Shown in pieces: positions 1 to 12,001 of a stretch of 64,000 nucleotides of DNA (positions are counted from its first letter, which is position 1; the number at the start of each line of letters is the position of its first letter). Location of the stretch: contig JAQQWL010000006.1 in the NCBI GenBank assembly GCA_038363925.1, positions 5,374,501 through 5,438,500 of the forward strand, written 5' to 3'. The notes below the pieces were generated by a model. The model had not been told where the DNA came from. It did no database searches and worked only from the letters and a program-made list of their open reading frames with translations. Source of the stretch: Apiospora phragmitis. Taxonomy: Eukaryota > Ascomycota > Sordariomycetes > Amphisphaeriales > Apiosporaceae. A program made the translations under genes and the position numbers.

Positions 1-664
1 CAGCGAAAATGAGGGGCTTCTCCTTGATAGGGTGAAACGCCATTGCATAGATGCGGTCTGTGGTGAGTTTGATATCTGGATGCCAGTTCGTTAGTACAAG
101 CTTGAGCTATGCAATACATGAAGTATATCACAACTTACCGTTGGGTTGCCAGCCATCATACAACTCCAGGTCGTTCATAGACTTGCGCAAATCCTTCAAC
201 TTCTCATCCGACGTATCCTTGATATCCTCGTCGGTAAACGTGCGCACGCCGGGCTGAGCACCCTGGGCAAAGCTGGCAAACGCCCCCGTGTCGCCGCCAT
301 TGGCCCACCGTGTGCCCTCGACGGCCAACTTGGAGAGGTCGAGGTCGCCCGTGGTGCGCGCCCGCTTGGGCTTGGACTCCCAGGTAGTCAGGTCTTCACC
401 TTTGATTGTGACATTCGAGTTGTCGACGGCAACCGGCTCGGTGCCGGAAAGCCTGGCGCTCTGGCGTGTAGGCATGACGCGGGTCTTCTGGACGGGCTCG
501 GCCGCCGCCTTGCGCTTGCGCGGCGCTGCTGATGCTGTTTTGGGGGCAGGCTTGGCGGCCTTTTTCATCTTGGCGGCGGCATCTTGGGTGTCCTTGAGAA
601 GCTTCGCGTTGTTGGCGACGTTGGCGCGACGGCGCGCTTCGAAGGCGCTCAGCTCTGACGCCAT
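1..664 (-). CDS. CMR1: CMR1-like WD40 DNA damage-binding protein, N-terminal part (runs off the window)
   Basis: N-terminal part of the WD-repeat protein CMR1 (WDR76 family), a nuclear factor linked to DNA-damage and replication-stress foci. The start is the ATG at 664-662, opening MASELSAFEARRRANVANN, the charged helical start of this family; an in-frame extension to 856 reads as 5' UTR. A basic Ala/Lys/Arg-rich region follows. Exon 1 ends at 139. The intron 138-76 (63 bp) has donor GTAAGT, a TACTAAC branch site and a CAG acceptor. Exon 2 (75-1) continues as DIKLTTDRIYAMAFHP, the usual lead into the first WD40 blade. All seven blades lie outside the window, so only about 200 residues are seen. 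Family assignment rests on both ends matching remembered CMR1 proteins. Confidence 0.85.
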
Positions 665-1261
665 CTTTGTTGGCAATAGCTTCAGCGCAGGTGCGTGCCT
701 GGAGGGCGAAGTTGAGAGAGTGGGTTCAAACAACTTAGTTATATGTAGACAAAATAATAGAGTAAATCCTTCAATTTCCCCCCTTGTGATCGAATTGTGT
801 AATACCGACACAATTTTTTCACCACGACATGTACTCGAGTGGTCGCGCACAGCCAAGCTAGGGATTACGTCGATGATTCAATGCCAATGCGAAGCGCCGT
901 TTTCAATTAAGAGTAAAAATCCAGACGCGAAGTCAGGCGACAGCGCGTCTCACCTGCCAAGGGGTGCTTAAGCTCGATACGGATTAGTAGCCAGCTGAAG
1001 ACGACCGGGATAGGGACCTCGTTCAGTGCTTGGCCCCCATGCCCCCCCATTCGTTATCGATAGGCGATCTAATAATGGAGCTCGAATAATTTCATTCAGC
1101 GACAAATCTTTCAATGGCTGCTCTCCATGCAATGATGCCATTCGCGACACAACAACACCTCGGTCTGTAATGAGCAGCGAGATTTGTGTATATGCTTTTA
1201 CTAATAATACTACTCTGCTTTTCACCTCTTCATTGACTTCTACACCTGCAAAGTTGCCACC
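665..1261. promoter_or_regulatory. Shared divergent intergenic region CMR1 / MTF2-like
   Basis: About 600 bp separate the start codons of two divergently transcribed genes, so both promoters must lie here. I see no convincing TATA box or operator. Inferred from gene layout only. Confidence 0.5.
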
Positions 1262-2626
1262 ATGTCTACTTCTTACCTCCCCTTCCTGTACCAAACTCGA
1301 ACCATACTGCGCACCCGCCTGCCTCTGAACCGGACCGTCGCTCGCGCATTGCACACGACGCCGCCATGTCTCGTCAGGGCAGATAAACATATTCCTTTCG
1401 AAACTGATATGGAAGAAGTAGAAGAACCCCCAGCAGCCGGCAAAAAGGCCACCATTACTCCCACCGAGCGGCAGACATTCGAACGCATCTTCGCCGACAT
1501 CGCCGCCCGCGGCGCGATCCCGAAACTGGACGGCGATCTGCCGCCGCCCACGCCGCGAGCCCGGCGCTCGACCAACTACATCCTCAACGCGGCCGCAAAT
1601 GATCTGCTCGACACCCGCGGGCCCGACCTGGTGGCCTCGCCCGCGCAGCTGGCCGAGGCCTCCAAGGACCGCAACAAGGCGCTCCTGCGCTTCCCGCCCT
1701 CCCTCCGCGCGGCAGCCAACCGGGCCTTCAACATCTTGAAGCCAAACTTCCCCTCCGACTTAGCCGCGGCCGAGGCCGGACAGGGCCCGCAGGTCGGCGT
1801 GGATGACACCCCGAACAACTTCATCCTGCACATGGTCGAGCTAGACGCCAAGCGGCTCCCCGAAGAGCAGCGTGTCAACGAGCTCATGGACAGCGCCACC
1901 ACGGAGGTCGAGCTCTGGAAGGTCCTCGAAGCGGAGGTCTTCTCCCTGCCGACCAAGTTCGGCCTGGTCATGACGCCGGATGCCAAGGAGCAAAGGATAC
2001 AAAATAAACAGGAGTTGGCGTTAAACCGTGCCAAGAGACGCAAGATGATCCAGGCCGAACTCCGGAAGGAAAAGAAATCAAAATCAAAAAACCCCAAGTT
2101 GGAGCCCGAGTCCGAGGAACCGTCGGCGGAGGAGCTCGCCGAGCGCAAGCAGGCCATGTACCAGTACGGGCCCCTGTACCCCGCCTTCCTGCTGCGCGGC
2201 CTGCGCCTGCTCGACACCAAGTTCCCGCTGTCGTCGCGGCTCGCGCTCAACGTGCTGCCGCGCGTGAAGCAGCTGGGCCTCGAGTCGTACGTGCTCGGCG
2301 TCTCGACGCCCTTCTACAACGAGCTGCTGCGCATCTACTACCACCGCTACGGCGACCTCGAGAAGATGCTGGACCTGCTCGAGGAGATGCGCCACTCGGG
2401 CCTCTACTTCGACGAGGGCACCGCCTCCATCCTGGACCAGGTCCACCACCAGACCAAGGACCTCGCCAACGGCCACTTTGGGCAGCTGGGCCAGGCCATC
2501 ATGTTCATGCCCGAGTACGAGTATTCGGTGCGGACGCGCATCGGGCACTGGCACCGCGGCGTGGGCATCTCGATCAAGCAGAGGCATCGTGATATTGATT
2601 ACAAAAAGCTGGGCCCGGGTGCTTGA
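1262..2626 (+). CDS. MTF2/NAM1-like mitochondrial RNA-metabolism protein
   Basis: Single-exon gene of 454 residues. The N-terminus is rich in Arg, Ser and Thr with almost no acidic residues for 40 positions (MSTSYLPFLYQTRTILRTRL), a good mitochondrial presequence. A linker with a lysine-rich stretch (about 255-285) leads to a helical C-terminal domain at about 300-445 with PPR-like spacing (YNELLRIYYHRYGDLEKMLD) ending HRGVGISIKQRHRDID. This agrees with the fungal Mtf2 C-terminal domain; in yeast Mtf2/Nam1 supports mitochondrial transcript processing and its coupling to translation. The role here is inferred from the family. The start ATG follows an ACC context and no earlier in-frame ATG fits better. 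The frame is uninterrupted. Confidence 0.72.
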   Translation: MSTSYLPFLYQTRTILRTRLPLNRTVARALHTTPPCLVRADKHIPFETDMEEVEEPPAAGKKATITPTERQTFERIFADIAARGAIPKLDGDLPPPTPRARRSTNYILNAAANDLLDTRGPDLVASPAQLAEASKDRNKALLRFPPSLRAAANRAFNILKPNFPSDLAAAEAGQGPQVGVDDTPNNFILHMVELDAKRLPEEQRVNELMDSATTEVELWKVLEAEVFSLPTKFGLVMTPDAKEQRIQNKQELALNRAKRRKMIQAELRKEKKSKSKNPKLEPESEEPSAEELAERKQAMYQYGPLYPAFLLRGLRLLDTKFPLSSRLALNVLPRVKQLGLESYVLGVSTPFYNELLRIYYHRYGDLEKMLDLLEEMRHSGLYFDEGTASILDQVHHQTKDLANGHFGQLGQAIMFMPEYEYSVRTRIGHWHRGVGISIKQRHRDIDYKKLGPGA

Positions 2627-3486
2627 TACCGCTCAGCTGCTTGATGAAATCAAAACAATAACGACATTCTCTCTCCCAATTATCTTACGTGTCTCAACTT
2701 GGCAGAGGCAAATGCTTTAATCACAGCCTTCGTTGGACTTGATTTGGTCATTCCCGCAAGGAGAGGATCGGCCAACCGCTGGAAATGTCCTCGAGCTTGG
2801 CATTTCCAGCACCACTCCGGCAAGCATATAGTTACCACTGCGCAGTGCGGCTGCACCGAGTCGACACTAACGGTGGCGATTCCGAGCCAACTAGATAGAG
2901 TTTGCTCGGCTTGCTCTCAGTTCTCAATGGAGTCCATCTGCGATGCAGCAGGGGCTACCAAGACCAACGCCAGCTGATGGCTATTCTGTCGCAAGAGGAC
3001 CGTCCTCTGGTTCTAGCATGGAGGCCTGAGATGGAAACCGAATATGTATGAGGCAGTGTATGTAGTAGAGCGTCGAATGGGCCTACAGTTATTCCTGCTC
3101 TCTCCTTTGATGTGCGACACAAGTTAGGTACATACTGTAGCAATGCAAGCCATGATGGCTCAAGGAGTCCAACAAATAGAGAACATCCCTCCTTTACTCT
3201 TCATCTTCCAGCGTGTCGTAGATCTCGTAATTAGTGTAGAGATGATTTATACAGAAGAACCGCATACTCGGCAATTTTGTCTAAAGGCTCAGGGGTAACA
3301 TGGCTTCAGCTGGTTTTCGAAACATTGCTACTGATCATCTATAAGTTTCGGTCTTCACTCAGTCTCAAACTTTGTGTCCCGAGGGCCCCTCAACCAGACC
3401 GTTTTACGATGGTTCCCAGACTGCAAAAAAAGGGGTAACGATTAAACTTGATCTATACTAATTCGCGGGTAGAATTTTCATCTTTA
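2627..3486. other. Intergenic, no gene seen
   Basis: 860 bp downstream of the MTF2-like gene and downstream of the micro-gene on the opposite strand. Only short ORFs without recognisable content; both 3' UTRs presumably lie here. Confidence 0.5.
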
Positions 3487-3690
3487 TCAAATTTGGTCGG
3501 GGGGTGGGATGGGAAAGGGGCGGTATTTCTTCTGGTTCCGGGCGTCGATGCGTCGGTCGTAGAAGTCGTAGAGACTACATGATTGGGGGTTCGAGTCCCC
3601 GGTCAGCAGAAGAAGAATAAACCTTTGAGAGCAGTCGACTTCGACTTACATCAGACCCGCGAGGGCGGCGACGGCAACGGGGAGAGACAT
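3487..3690 (-). CDS. Spliced 42-residue protein with hydrophobic N-terminus
   Basis: Two-exon micro-gene on the minus strand, missed by length-based ORF calling. Exon 1 is 3690-3650 (41 nt) and exon 2 is 3574-3487 (88 nt). The 75-bp intron has donor GTAAGT and acceptor TAG. The joined frame is open, 42 codons plus TGA. The product starts MSLPVAVAALAGLILYDFYD, a hydrophobic stretch long enough for one short membrane span, followed by a basic and proline-rich tail ending FPIPPPDQI. Reasons to believe it: consensus splice sites, exact phase match (41+88=129 nt) and a sensible membrane-anchor-plus-basic-tail composition. I do not recognise the family. It resembles small mitochondrial inner-membrane subunits in build only, which is an inference. 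Confidence 0.6.
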
Positions 3691-4850
3691 ATTGTTGAAG
3701 GTAAGCTGGCGTTGGGATTTGGACTCGTCACCGCCAACAACTGGCCAGCTTGATTGAATGTTTCAGGAAGGCATGCCCGAAGGCGAAGGGCTTTGGCCTT
3801 ATATACTTGTCTACACTAACAGCGACCAGATTGAGACCAGCAGCATGGTCGTGATGCGGTATGCGAAGTTGTCATTCAGCACGTGGGGGCGCTGAAGAGG
3901 AAGTGGGAAAATACTTAGACGGCGAATGAATCCATTGACAGTCAAACCGACGCCTTCTCGATCGACCTAACACCGAAGATGGATGGCTCGCATTCATGAA
4001 TGGTCATTCCTAGTTATAGACCAACAGACCAAAAGGCTTGAGATGGGACAAGAAGCCAGTACACTATGCATGCAAGCACCGATTACCAGAGAAATCCACC
4101 ACCAACCAAAGCAGTCAATAGAAACCCGAGGCCCTCATCAACGTGAGCTTGAATCATTCTTGTAGTAATAGCTATTAATATCCATACAGTCTAAGACTTC
4201 AGGGCATGTACCCGGCGACCCTTGCCTTGCTTTGGCCCATGCATTCAGTGTATCGCATGTCGAAAGATCCAGCGGACCAAAAGAAGAAAGACCCTGTTCG
4301 CTTGCGAAAAAGTCTATGCTCTTCGCGACACCTTGACTCCGTTCCCTATGATTGTCCTTTCACCCGACATCATCATGATCATACTGTGTGTGTGTGTGTG
4401 TCTGATGTGTCGCAAAACGTTATGAAAACCATCCCCGACGAGATATCGAAATAACGCCCAAAAACGCCAATGCTGTCTATACAATAAGCGCATCGCAATG
4501 CCAATATCACTCATCGTGACCAACGCCGTATACCCTGTTCGCTTCAAGTCAACTGTGCGGTGTAATCATCCGCCGAGAATAGTCGGGATCGGTAGTAGAG
4601 TTCGAATGACTCAACAGTCAAGGATGCGACGCCGATGACCACTTCGTCATTCGTTTGCAGAACCTCTTTAACGTATACCAACAGCGAGTCCATAACGCAG
4701 GACGATTCTTATCCTGAGTAGAAAGACTTGGTTGCGTCGTGGTCTCCTTCAAACTGGGCTCATCAATCAACCTGTCCATGGGAGCATTGCCATTCTCCGA
4801 TGGCACCGTATTAGTGTGATGTAGGGTATTGACCGTTCCCAATGGCCACT
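3691..4850. other. Intergenic; promoter of the micro-gene and 3' region of ATG26
   Basis: About 1.16 kb with no supportable gene. It holds the upstream region of the 42-residue gene and the 3' flank of ATG26. A short (GT)n microsatellite lies near 4384-4402. Small ORFs here have no coding character. Confidence 0.5.
4384..4402. repeat. (GT)n microsatellite
   Basis: Uninterrupted TG/GT dinucleotide run of about nine units in intergenic DNA. Confidence 0.8.
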
Positions 4851-7800
4851 TCATGGGGTTCGTCTTCTCCTACGAAGAAGCCACTCTTCCCGTCGCTTTC
4901 CCTGATTCGCCAGGGCTCGGCTACCCAAAGCATCGATCACGGCGCCTGCCTCTGCCTGAGGGATGACCTGCTTCTTGACGATATCCGGATCAAAATCATC
5001 GCCGGCAACGAAGGTCCAGCTTTCCTCCACGTCGTCATCATCATACAGCTCGGGGCCGTCGGCGTGTTCAGCCGGACCAGTAGCGGACGAGGCCACGGGC
5101 TTTCGCACTTTCGACTTCTCGGTGCTGATACTGCGCGCGTACTCGAGCTTGCTGTAAATGAACTGGATGGCGTTTTCGACTCCGTTTTCCTATGTTTGAC
5201 TCAACATTAGCATCCTTCAACTGTCATCAAATATCGCGTATGTTCCCATTGTACATACCTGCCGAATGGATTGGCCCAACACCTTGGCCTTGGAGATCAT
5301 TCGGTCGTCGTGTGTGGCCTTCCACAATGCCTTGGCGAAGCTGATAGCTCCCCATTTCTTCATGCAGATGCCGACACCCAGGTGCTCAACTCGAAGACCA
5401 TAGAAGAACTGATCTCCGAAGAATGGTCGGACAATAGTGGGAACACCTGCGCGGAGGCTCGCGCCAGTGGTACCACTGCCACCATGGTGAGCAGCCGCGT
5501 CCATCTGGGAAAAGAGCCAGTCATGCGGTGCGCTTGAAATCTGGAAGATCTCAGGAGGCAGCTCCGGCTCTTTGGGTGGATCTAGTGCATCGGCAGCCGC
5601 CGCCTCTGGGGCCTTCTCCTTCGCTCCTCGGTCAGACCAGCCCTTGCTGAGAACAGCGCGTACATCCGCCCCCAAGACAGCGTCAATGACTTCTTGGGTC
5701 ATTTTGGCGACATCGGGCACGATGATGGAACCAAAGCCGATATACACCAGCTTCTTGCCATCTTCCCGAGCCTTTTCGATAAACTGCCGAAGATCGTCAG
5801 GCGGCGTCCAGTTCTGGCCTTCATCCAAGAACCAGTAGCCACTAACATTGATCCAATCCGTGTACTCAATGGGAGGGGCGACCACAGAAGGCGAGAAATT
5901 GTAGACGAAAGGCACTTTGTTAGGCTGCATCTTGTCCAGACTTGTCGCAGGGAGGTTGAGGAACTTGGCGCGCCACTTGTTGATCTGCCGCGAGCTGAGT
6001 TGCCACATGGTGTTGTCGAACAGACCATAGGACAGGTAGTTGAAGAAGCCGCCCATGTTCCGATCAGCAGTCATGAAGGCATGAGGATACGCACGCGTCC
6101 GCGTCCAGGGCATGGTGAAGGCACGGAAGTAAGGGATATACAGCGCTTCGGCAATGTGAATTCCCGCCATGGCCGACGGGGACTCAATGAGGATGTCGGT
6201 GCCTTTACAGGCTTCCCAGGCGGACTCGAGGAGCCCATCAAGCCAAGGTCGGAACGAGCTGGTGGCCTCCTTGAAGAATCCGTAGCTGAAGGTACCGTGT
6301 TCAATGACCAGTTTCATCAGGTCGGCGGGGTCACCAGCGACAGGCGCAAACTCGATGCCATGGCCCTCGATCCAGCCTTTAAACTCTGCGTGTGTGGCAA
6401 TCTTGGCTTTGTGGCCCTCGGCAATGAGGCCCTTGCAAAGAGCTATGTATGGCTGGACGTCACCCCTCGAACCGATCGTCAAACAGGTGATTTTCATGGA
6501 CTTGGTGGGCTGGAAATGGACCAACGAGTCTTTGGCGTCATCGAATAGAATTGTTGGACCGTCGCCGTCATTGAGCATGGACAGCTGGTGAGGAAGCTGG
6601 TCCTGATCAGGGAACTCCTTAAGTCGCGCCGCATTCAGGGCCTCGCGCTCGGCAAGAGCATCCTTTGCCCGTTGAATATCCTCACTGTCAAAGTATTGAG
6701 ATTCGCGGATGAAGCGAGCACGGTCTAGGTTCTGCAAGACGGACACGGCACAGTCATCGCGGACCACGGGCTGGGCAAACTCGAAAAATAGCTCCTCGTG
6801 TCCACGAATTATGACCACTAAGCCCTGATAGCCGAACCGGAACCCTTTCTCCTTGTCGACCGTCTCGATGTGAGCCAGAGGAAGGATGAGCTTCTTTCGC
6901 GTTCCCGGCAGCAAACTGCGAAAGCAAAAGTGTCGCTGGCTAAGGTAGATCTTGCCATAAAGAGGCAAGACGTTGAGCATATGGCAAAAGTAAGTAGCCT
7001 GAAGCTTGTCCGACTCGGGCAGCAGGAAGTGGGAGTGGAATCTCTCGTTTGCGGCCTTGACGTCGGCTTCATCCTCATCGTCCTGGAAACTGTCCTCTGG
7101 GTTCAGAGCTGTGGACTGTTCATAGTGCTTACGGCCACCCTTCCACATGCCAGAAACCTTTTCGACGTAGCCCATCGACTCGGTGGCGAGCAAGTTGCCC
7201 ATTTGTCGGCTTGTGCGGTTCAGGTAACCTGCGAAATGACCAGCCCGCTGCAGGGGATAGGCACCCATCTTGGCGATATTCTGCAAGGTGGGTGTCTGCC
7301 CGACTTGAGTCTCGCCAGAGCCGGGGTCAGCGACACAGCCAGTGGTGGCGGCGTGTCGAGGGTGAGGATATGCCTCGCCGTGCTTTGACCGGTTCTTGCC
7401 GCTACGGACATTATCCGGTTGGCTCCTACGCGACGTGGATGTTGACCGGCGATTGAGAGTTGGTTTGTGAAAGACCTCGCTGCCTCGCAATATCTGGCTG
7501 GCCGACGGGTCCTCGTTCGAGGACGCAATCATGTTTGACAGACTAGGATCCTCCGTTGACTGGGCGAACGAGTCGGAGGACTCGTGGTTGTCCGACTGAG
7601 CCTCGGTTTGTTTGCCACGGCTACTGCTCAGGGTCCGTTGAGCGCTGAAGCTTCGACGCGGCGAGTTGTCCCGCGCGATCGTGTCCATGTCTAGACTCCG
7701 TCTACCGAACCTCTTGATCGCATCAAAATTGCTGCGACCATAGTCCCCACTCGCGCGAATGGTATTCTCCTGAGGCATCGTAGGCGACATGGGCGAGAGT

Positions 7801-9568
7801 GTTGCCTTCACAGGCTCACGAAACTTAGGCGAGAGTAGCTGTGAGCTCTCCATCCGGGATGTGTTGATCGATAAAGAACTACGCTTCGGCGATTGCTCCG
7901 CCGTCTCGTCGCGGCGCTTCTTAGGCACCCGAAGCGGTCCTGTGCCAGCGGATTCATCGTCGCTATCATTTGAATCGCCCACAAGAAGCTTGAGCAGGCG
8001 AATAGCTGCCTCACCCGAGTTGAAGAATGAGAAGAAGTACTCGTCAATGGCAAAAGTCTCATCGTTGTCAATCACGCGAATCTTGACGGTATCGGCGAAG
8101 CCCAGGTTATCCATGTTCGTTTCTTCGACATCCATGATGTTGGCAATCGGCAGGGAGATCTTGACCGTGTCACCATCGTTATGCGAGCGAAAGATGACCC
8201 GTTGCAGGCTCTTCACCCATTCCTTGGCGCTTGAAGCGCTATCGGCACGGAAGTAGTACGTTCTGTGGTTTGTGGTGACCGAGAAATTGACGCCCTCTTT
8301 GGCCTTGTCCGTAATCTCAGCGGATATACCGTATCTGAGGTCAACCTGGCCATGGGGATAGTACAGGTTGGAGGCGTCGTGGTAGTAGGATAGGATATCT
8401 CCCTTCAGGCGAAACCAATACCGAGTGTACTTGGACGTACGCTTGCCAGACTTGGCCATGTACCCGTCCTTTGTCACTTTATCCTAGCAGAAAGTTAGTC
8501 TGATGCCCTGCTTTCACAAATTGAAAGTCGCTTACAGCCTTCTTCGATAGATACGCCCAAAAGCATATGTGCTTGCTGGTGATGTACATGTATCCATCTA
8601 CCAAGACACTGAGCAACAGCCAGCAAGGATATTCTGAGTGGGATGGAAACGTCAGTCAGGTTGCGCGAGCGGATATTTGGTTTGAACCAGGACGTACCTC
8701 CTATGACCTCTTCCGCCTGGTCAAGCTCGAATATCTCCTTTAAGGCAACTTGCAACTTCGTGGGACCACCGTCTCCCGAGTTGTCGCTGAGCTCGGTTCG
8801 TCTAAGATCACTGGATAATCTCTCCAAATCGAAGCTGGGCCTAGCAGACATCTCATCTCTGGCCTCCAAGATCCGGCTCATCACTGGGGCCAGTGTCGGG
8901 GTCCCGTTGTCGGACTGGCTCGATTCCGGATCTGAATAGCGCCGCGTGGGCGAGACCGGGTCGTCAGGCGAAGATTCGTCAATCGCTTGTTTCTTAGACT
9001 TGGACGATTTGGATGACTTGGACTTGGAGAGCGAGCCCAGACGAGTGAGTTGCGGCAGCGATCGCAAGAGTTTGCCCGAGATACGACGACGATGCTTCTT
9101 GTCGCCACCCTTGTCCGAGGAACTTGACTTGTCCGAGGAGCTTTTCTTAAAGATCCGCGAGCGCGACAGAGGATCTACGTGTGGTTCCGTCTGTTTACCC
9201 TTATCTTCAGGTTGGCTGCTGCTTCTGCTGGAGTCTTTGACATCTGCGCCGCCTTCATCTTCGTCGTCTTCGTCGCTCGACTGGTCTTCGAATCGGCCGT
9301 GGAAGTTGGCAGTGGATCTGGCGGCGCTGAAGACGTCGAATATGGACTGGTTCATATGCATGAACATGCCATTTGGCCGACCGTTAGCCGCAATAATATC
9401 TTCCTCGCCGGCATCGTCCGCGTCTCGTAGATGGTTTGGCAGTTCCATGGTTCGGCGTCGGGTGGAATCTTCTCTGTGTTTCTTCTGAAGTTTCTTGCTG
9501 GACCTTCGGCGCGCAACATCGGCATCGATATGGGTCGAGGAGCTGATGTCGGGAGGTGAGGGCGTCAT
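4851..9568 (-). CDS. ATG26: Sterol 3-beta-glucosyltransferase ATG26
   Basis: Transfers glucose from UDP-glucose to ergosterol-type sterols; in filamentous fungi linked to pexophagy. Exons 9568-8698, 8633-8536, 8483-5259 and 5189-4851 keep phase and give 1510 residues, close to the family's usual length. Order: low-complexity N-terminus ([16 protein letters not shown]); GRAM domain split by introns 1 and 2 ([20 protein letters not shown]); PH domain from about 325 ([20 protein letters not shown]); second GRAM near 800; GT-B fold from about 990 ([20 protein letters not shown]); nucleotide-sugar motif near 1345 ([17 protein letters not shown]). The tail ends in a basic run after an acidic SWTFV motif at about 1455-1459. 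Start chosen at [11 protein letters not shown] because the longer in-frame extension has UTR character. Intact. Confidence 0.93.
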
Positions 9569-12001
9569 GGTTCCGGCGGTCGGGCACCAGCAGCAGCTGG
9601 CGTGCCAATCCTTTCTTGCCTGGCTCTTCCAATCCGCGGGGGTATGTGACTGGTTAGGCAGACTCGCGCAAGTTGGGAGGGTGGCTGTGGTCCAGTGACG
9701 GTTCGCAGGCGGCTCTGCAGGCAACACGCGGCAGTTTGCAGTGGATCCTCAAGCCAGAGAGTGTACAAAGTATAAATGCGCACAGTTTTCGAAAGCGATG
9801 TTCGAAGGCCACTAAGCTGGGTTTGAATATTCCACGGCGAGTCACCGGATGGTGAAGGTTCGGAGCTGGGTGGGCTAGAACCCGAGAGGTCAGGCTATCG
9901 ACGACTGTAATTTTGGGTAGAGTCAGTACTGTATCAAGTGTCAGATGTTCGTGAGTGGCATCTTGAAGGAGAGAAAGTACGACGTATGACGAGAGTTATC
10001 AGAGAATTGGTACGGGAAGAGACGGAGGTAGGTCAGTGTAGGGATGTAGGGGTGTAGGTGATAAGATGCCGTGTGTACTTGATGGAGGGTAAGCGAGTAG
10101 GCAGTCAGCTAGGTAACCACTCGAGGCTAGGAGCAGCTGGCGCTGTGTTACATGTAGGTACATACTCTCGCAGGTGATAAGACTCTGGGGTCGGTCAAGC
10201 CGTTAGAGAGGAGCTGTGATTTGGGGACGGATGACCTGTTTCGGCCAGGAAAGTGTTGATTGGATGAAAGGTCTAGGGGATGGACGTTGCAGGTGTACAG
10301 TACATCGAATGTGCATGACGAACTTGCAGGTACCACCCTCCTGCCCTCACAGCTGTGTAGAGTGCAATACTTACGTTTACCACGATCCCTAGCGGCGATA
10401 TAGTCGACTCGATGTGCAGTATTTCGAAAGTAGCAAGAACGCTACTTGAAGTGAGGCATCCCAAACCAAAACAGCACGGAAATGAACGAACAGCCTGGAA
10501 GAAGCAATTACTTAGTCGACGTAATGATAGATGGACTGAGGCCGAGAGCGGGAGGGACGACAACGACGTGGTGGAACTCAGTGCAATTGAACGGGGCTAT
10601 TGTTGGGGGGTAAGGCAGCTAGTGACTAGCTTATCGATAAGGACGTCCACTGCCTGAACAAAAAGGTGGGATGAAAGGCGGCACGGCGGACTCGGGTGCG
10701 TTCTCTGGCCCGCATATATCGCCGATGGAATCCATTCATGGGGTATGCGTACCTTTCAATTTCGTCAAAGAAGGTCCATTAGATCTAGAAGGCATCTTCC
10801 GTGCTATGTAAGGTATGTTGAATAGAGGTGCTCAAAGGGTTTATAGAAGTATGTTTATATCGTGAGCCTCGGGATCTTATAAAGGGGTGATGTTCATGGT
10901 TGCTAGGTAGAATGTAAGTGGTAAGTTCGTTGTCTCCATGTAATGACAGGGGCCTAACATCAGGCTCCTACTCTCAACACCTTCCAAAGTGACAAAGCCC
11001 AGATACCACATTCACTGAAAGCTACAGACAGTATGCTATATTCTCAGCATAAAAGGAGATTAAGCCATTATTCTCTATTCCCCATACACACATACATTAT
11101 GTACTAAGGAGCGAATCTTCCAGCCGAGCCAGCTGCTTGAACGAGTGACACTCGTGACGGGGACGCTAACCCAGGATCTTGGTCAGCGCGCATCCAGTTG
11201 CATGTGCAAAATATCACATGTAACTTATTTGGGCCATCTGCAAGCGGAAGAAGCGGACCAGTCACCAGCGAGCGACAGATGACTGATTACAAGGAATAAT
11301 CCTGGTGGCCCAACACGTTCGTTCTAGTGAATAAGGGGAAGAATTGTATTCGAGTCTGATGCGCAGGGGATGCGATTTCTTGGTTGTTTTTAACGTTGCG
11401 CCCAAAACCAATACTCTCCAATTGTTGTTCACCTTGCTGGACTGACTGTACGTCATTTTGTCTTTCCAGAGCCGGATTGCGCAAGGGGGGACCCTGAAAA
11501 TGGCGGCACTAAAACTCGAGGTAAAATATTGGGGGCCCCTAATCTCCAGGCCCCCTGTAACTGGGGTCAAAGAAGCCATGCAGAGGTCTAGACTTTAGGG
11601 GAGGTAACACAACAATGCAGCACTTATGTCGACAATATCAACCAGGTAAAAGTGCGCGTAATGCAGAATGCGTATTAACACCGAAGAAAGAGAAGGAGAA
11701 CTTAGAGGGAGGTTGAGAGTTGCCGCAGATGAGGCCGACGAGTCAACAATCTCTGAAGATAAGGAGAAAGAGGGCCGGGCGGCCGGGCGCCTTTGCTGTA
11801 ATCCTAAGAACATCCCCTTCCTCATCGGTATACGCTTGGAGCTATCACGATAACCTGGCAGCAGTAGCATAGTGATCCGGAGGGTATGGTTGCGTATAAC
11901 GATGAACCTGATGTGACTCTGCAACGTACTGCAGATGTTGCAGATTCCAAGTCTTACAGAGCATTCTCATTATGTGCGATATCTTCGTCGTTCATGAACT
12001 C
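9569..12001. other. Long intergenic region without a gene
   Basis: 2.4 kb of 5' flank of ATG26 and 3' flank of the UNC93-like gene. Only short ORFs without recognisable domains. A G/C-run segment near 11,480-11,580 contains GGGGCCCCTAATC, which recurs near 42,737. No RNA gene seen. Confidence 0.45.

Noticed and set aside
3530..3612. tRNA gene suggested by a perfect B-box-like GGTTCGAGTCC near 3,589
   Set aside because: No matching acceptor stem, D-arm or anticodon arm folds at the right spacing; the motif lies inside the intron of the 42-residue gene on the other strand.
5694..6548. Long plus-strand ORF of 284 codons opposite ATG26
   Set aside because: Antisense shadow of a conserved coding exon; composition is that of reversed GT-B sequence.
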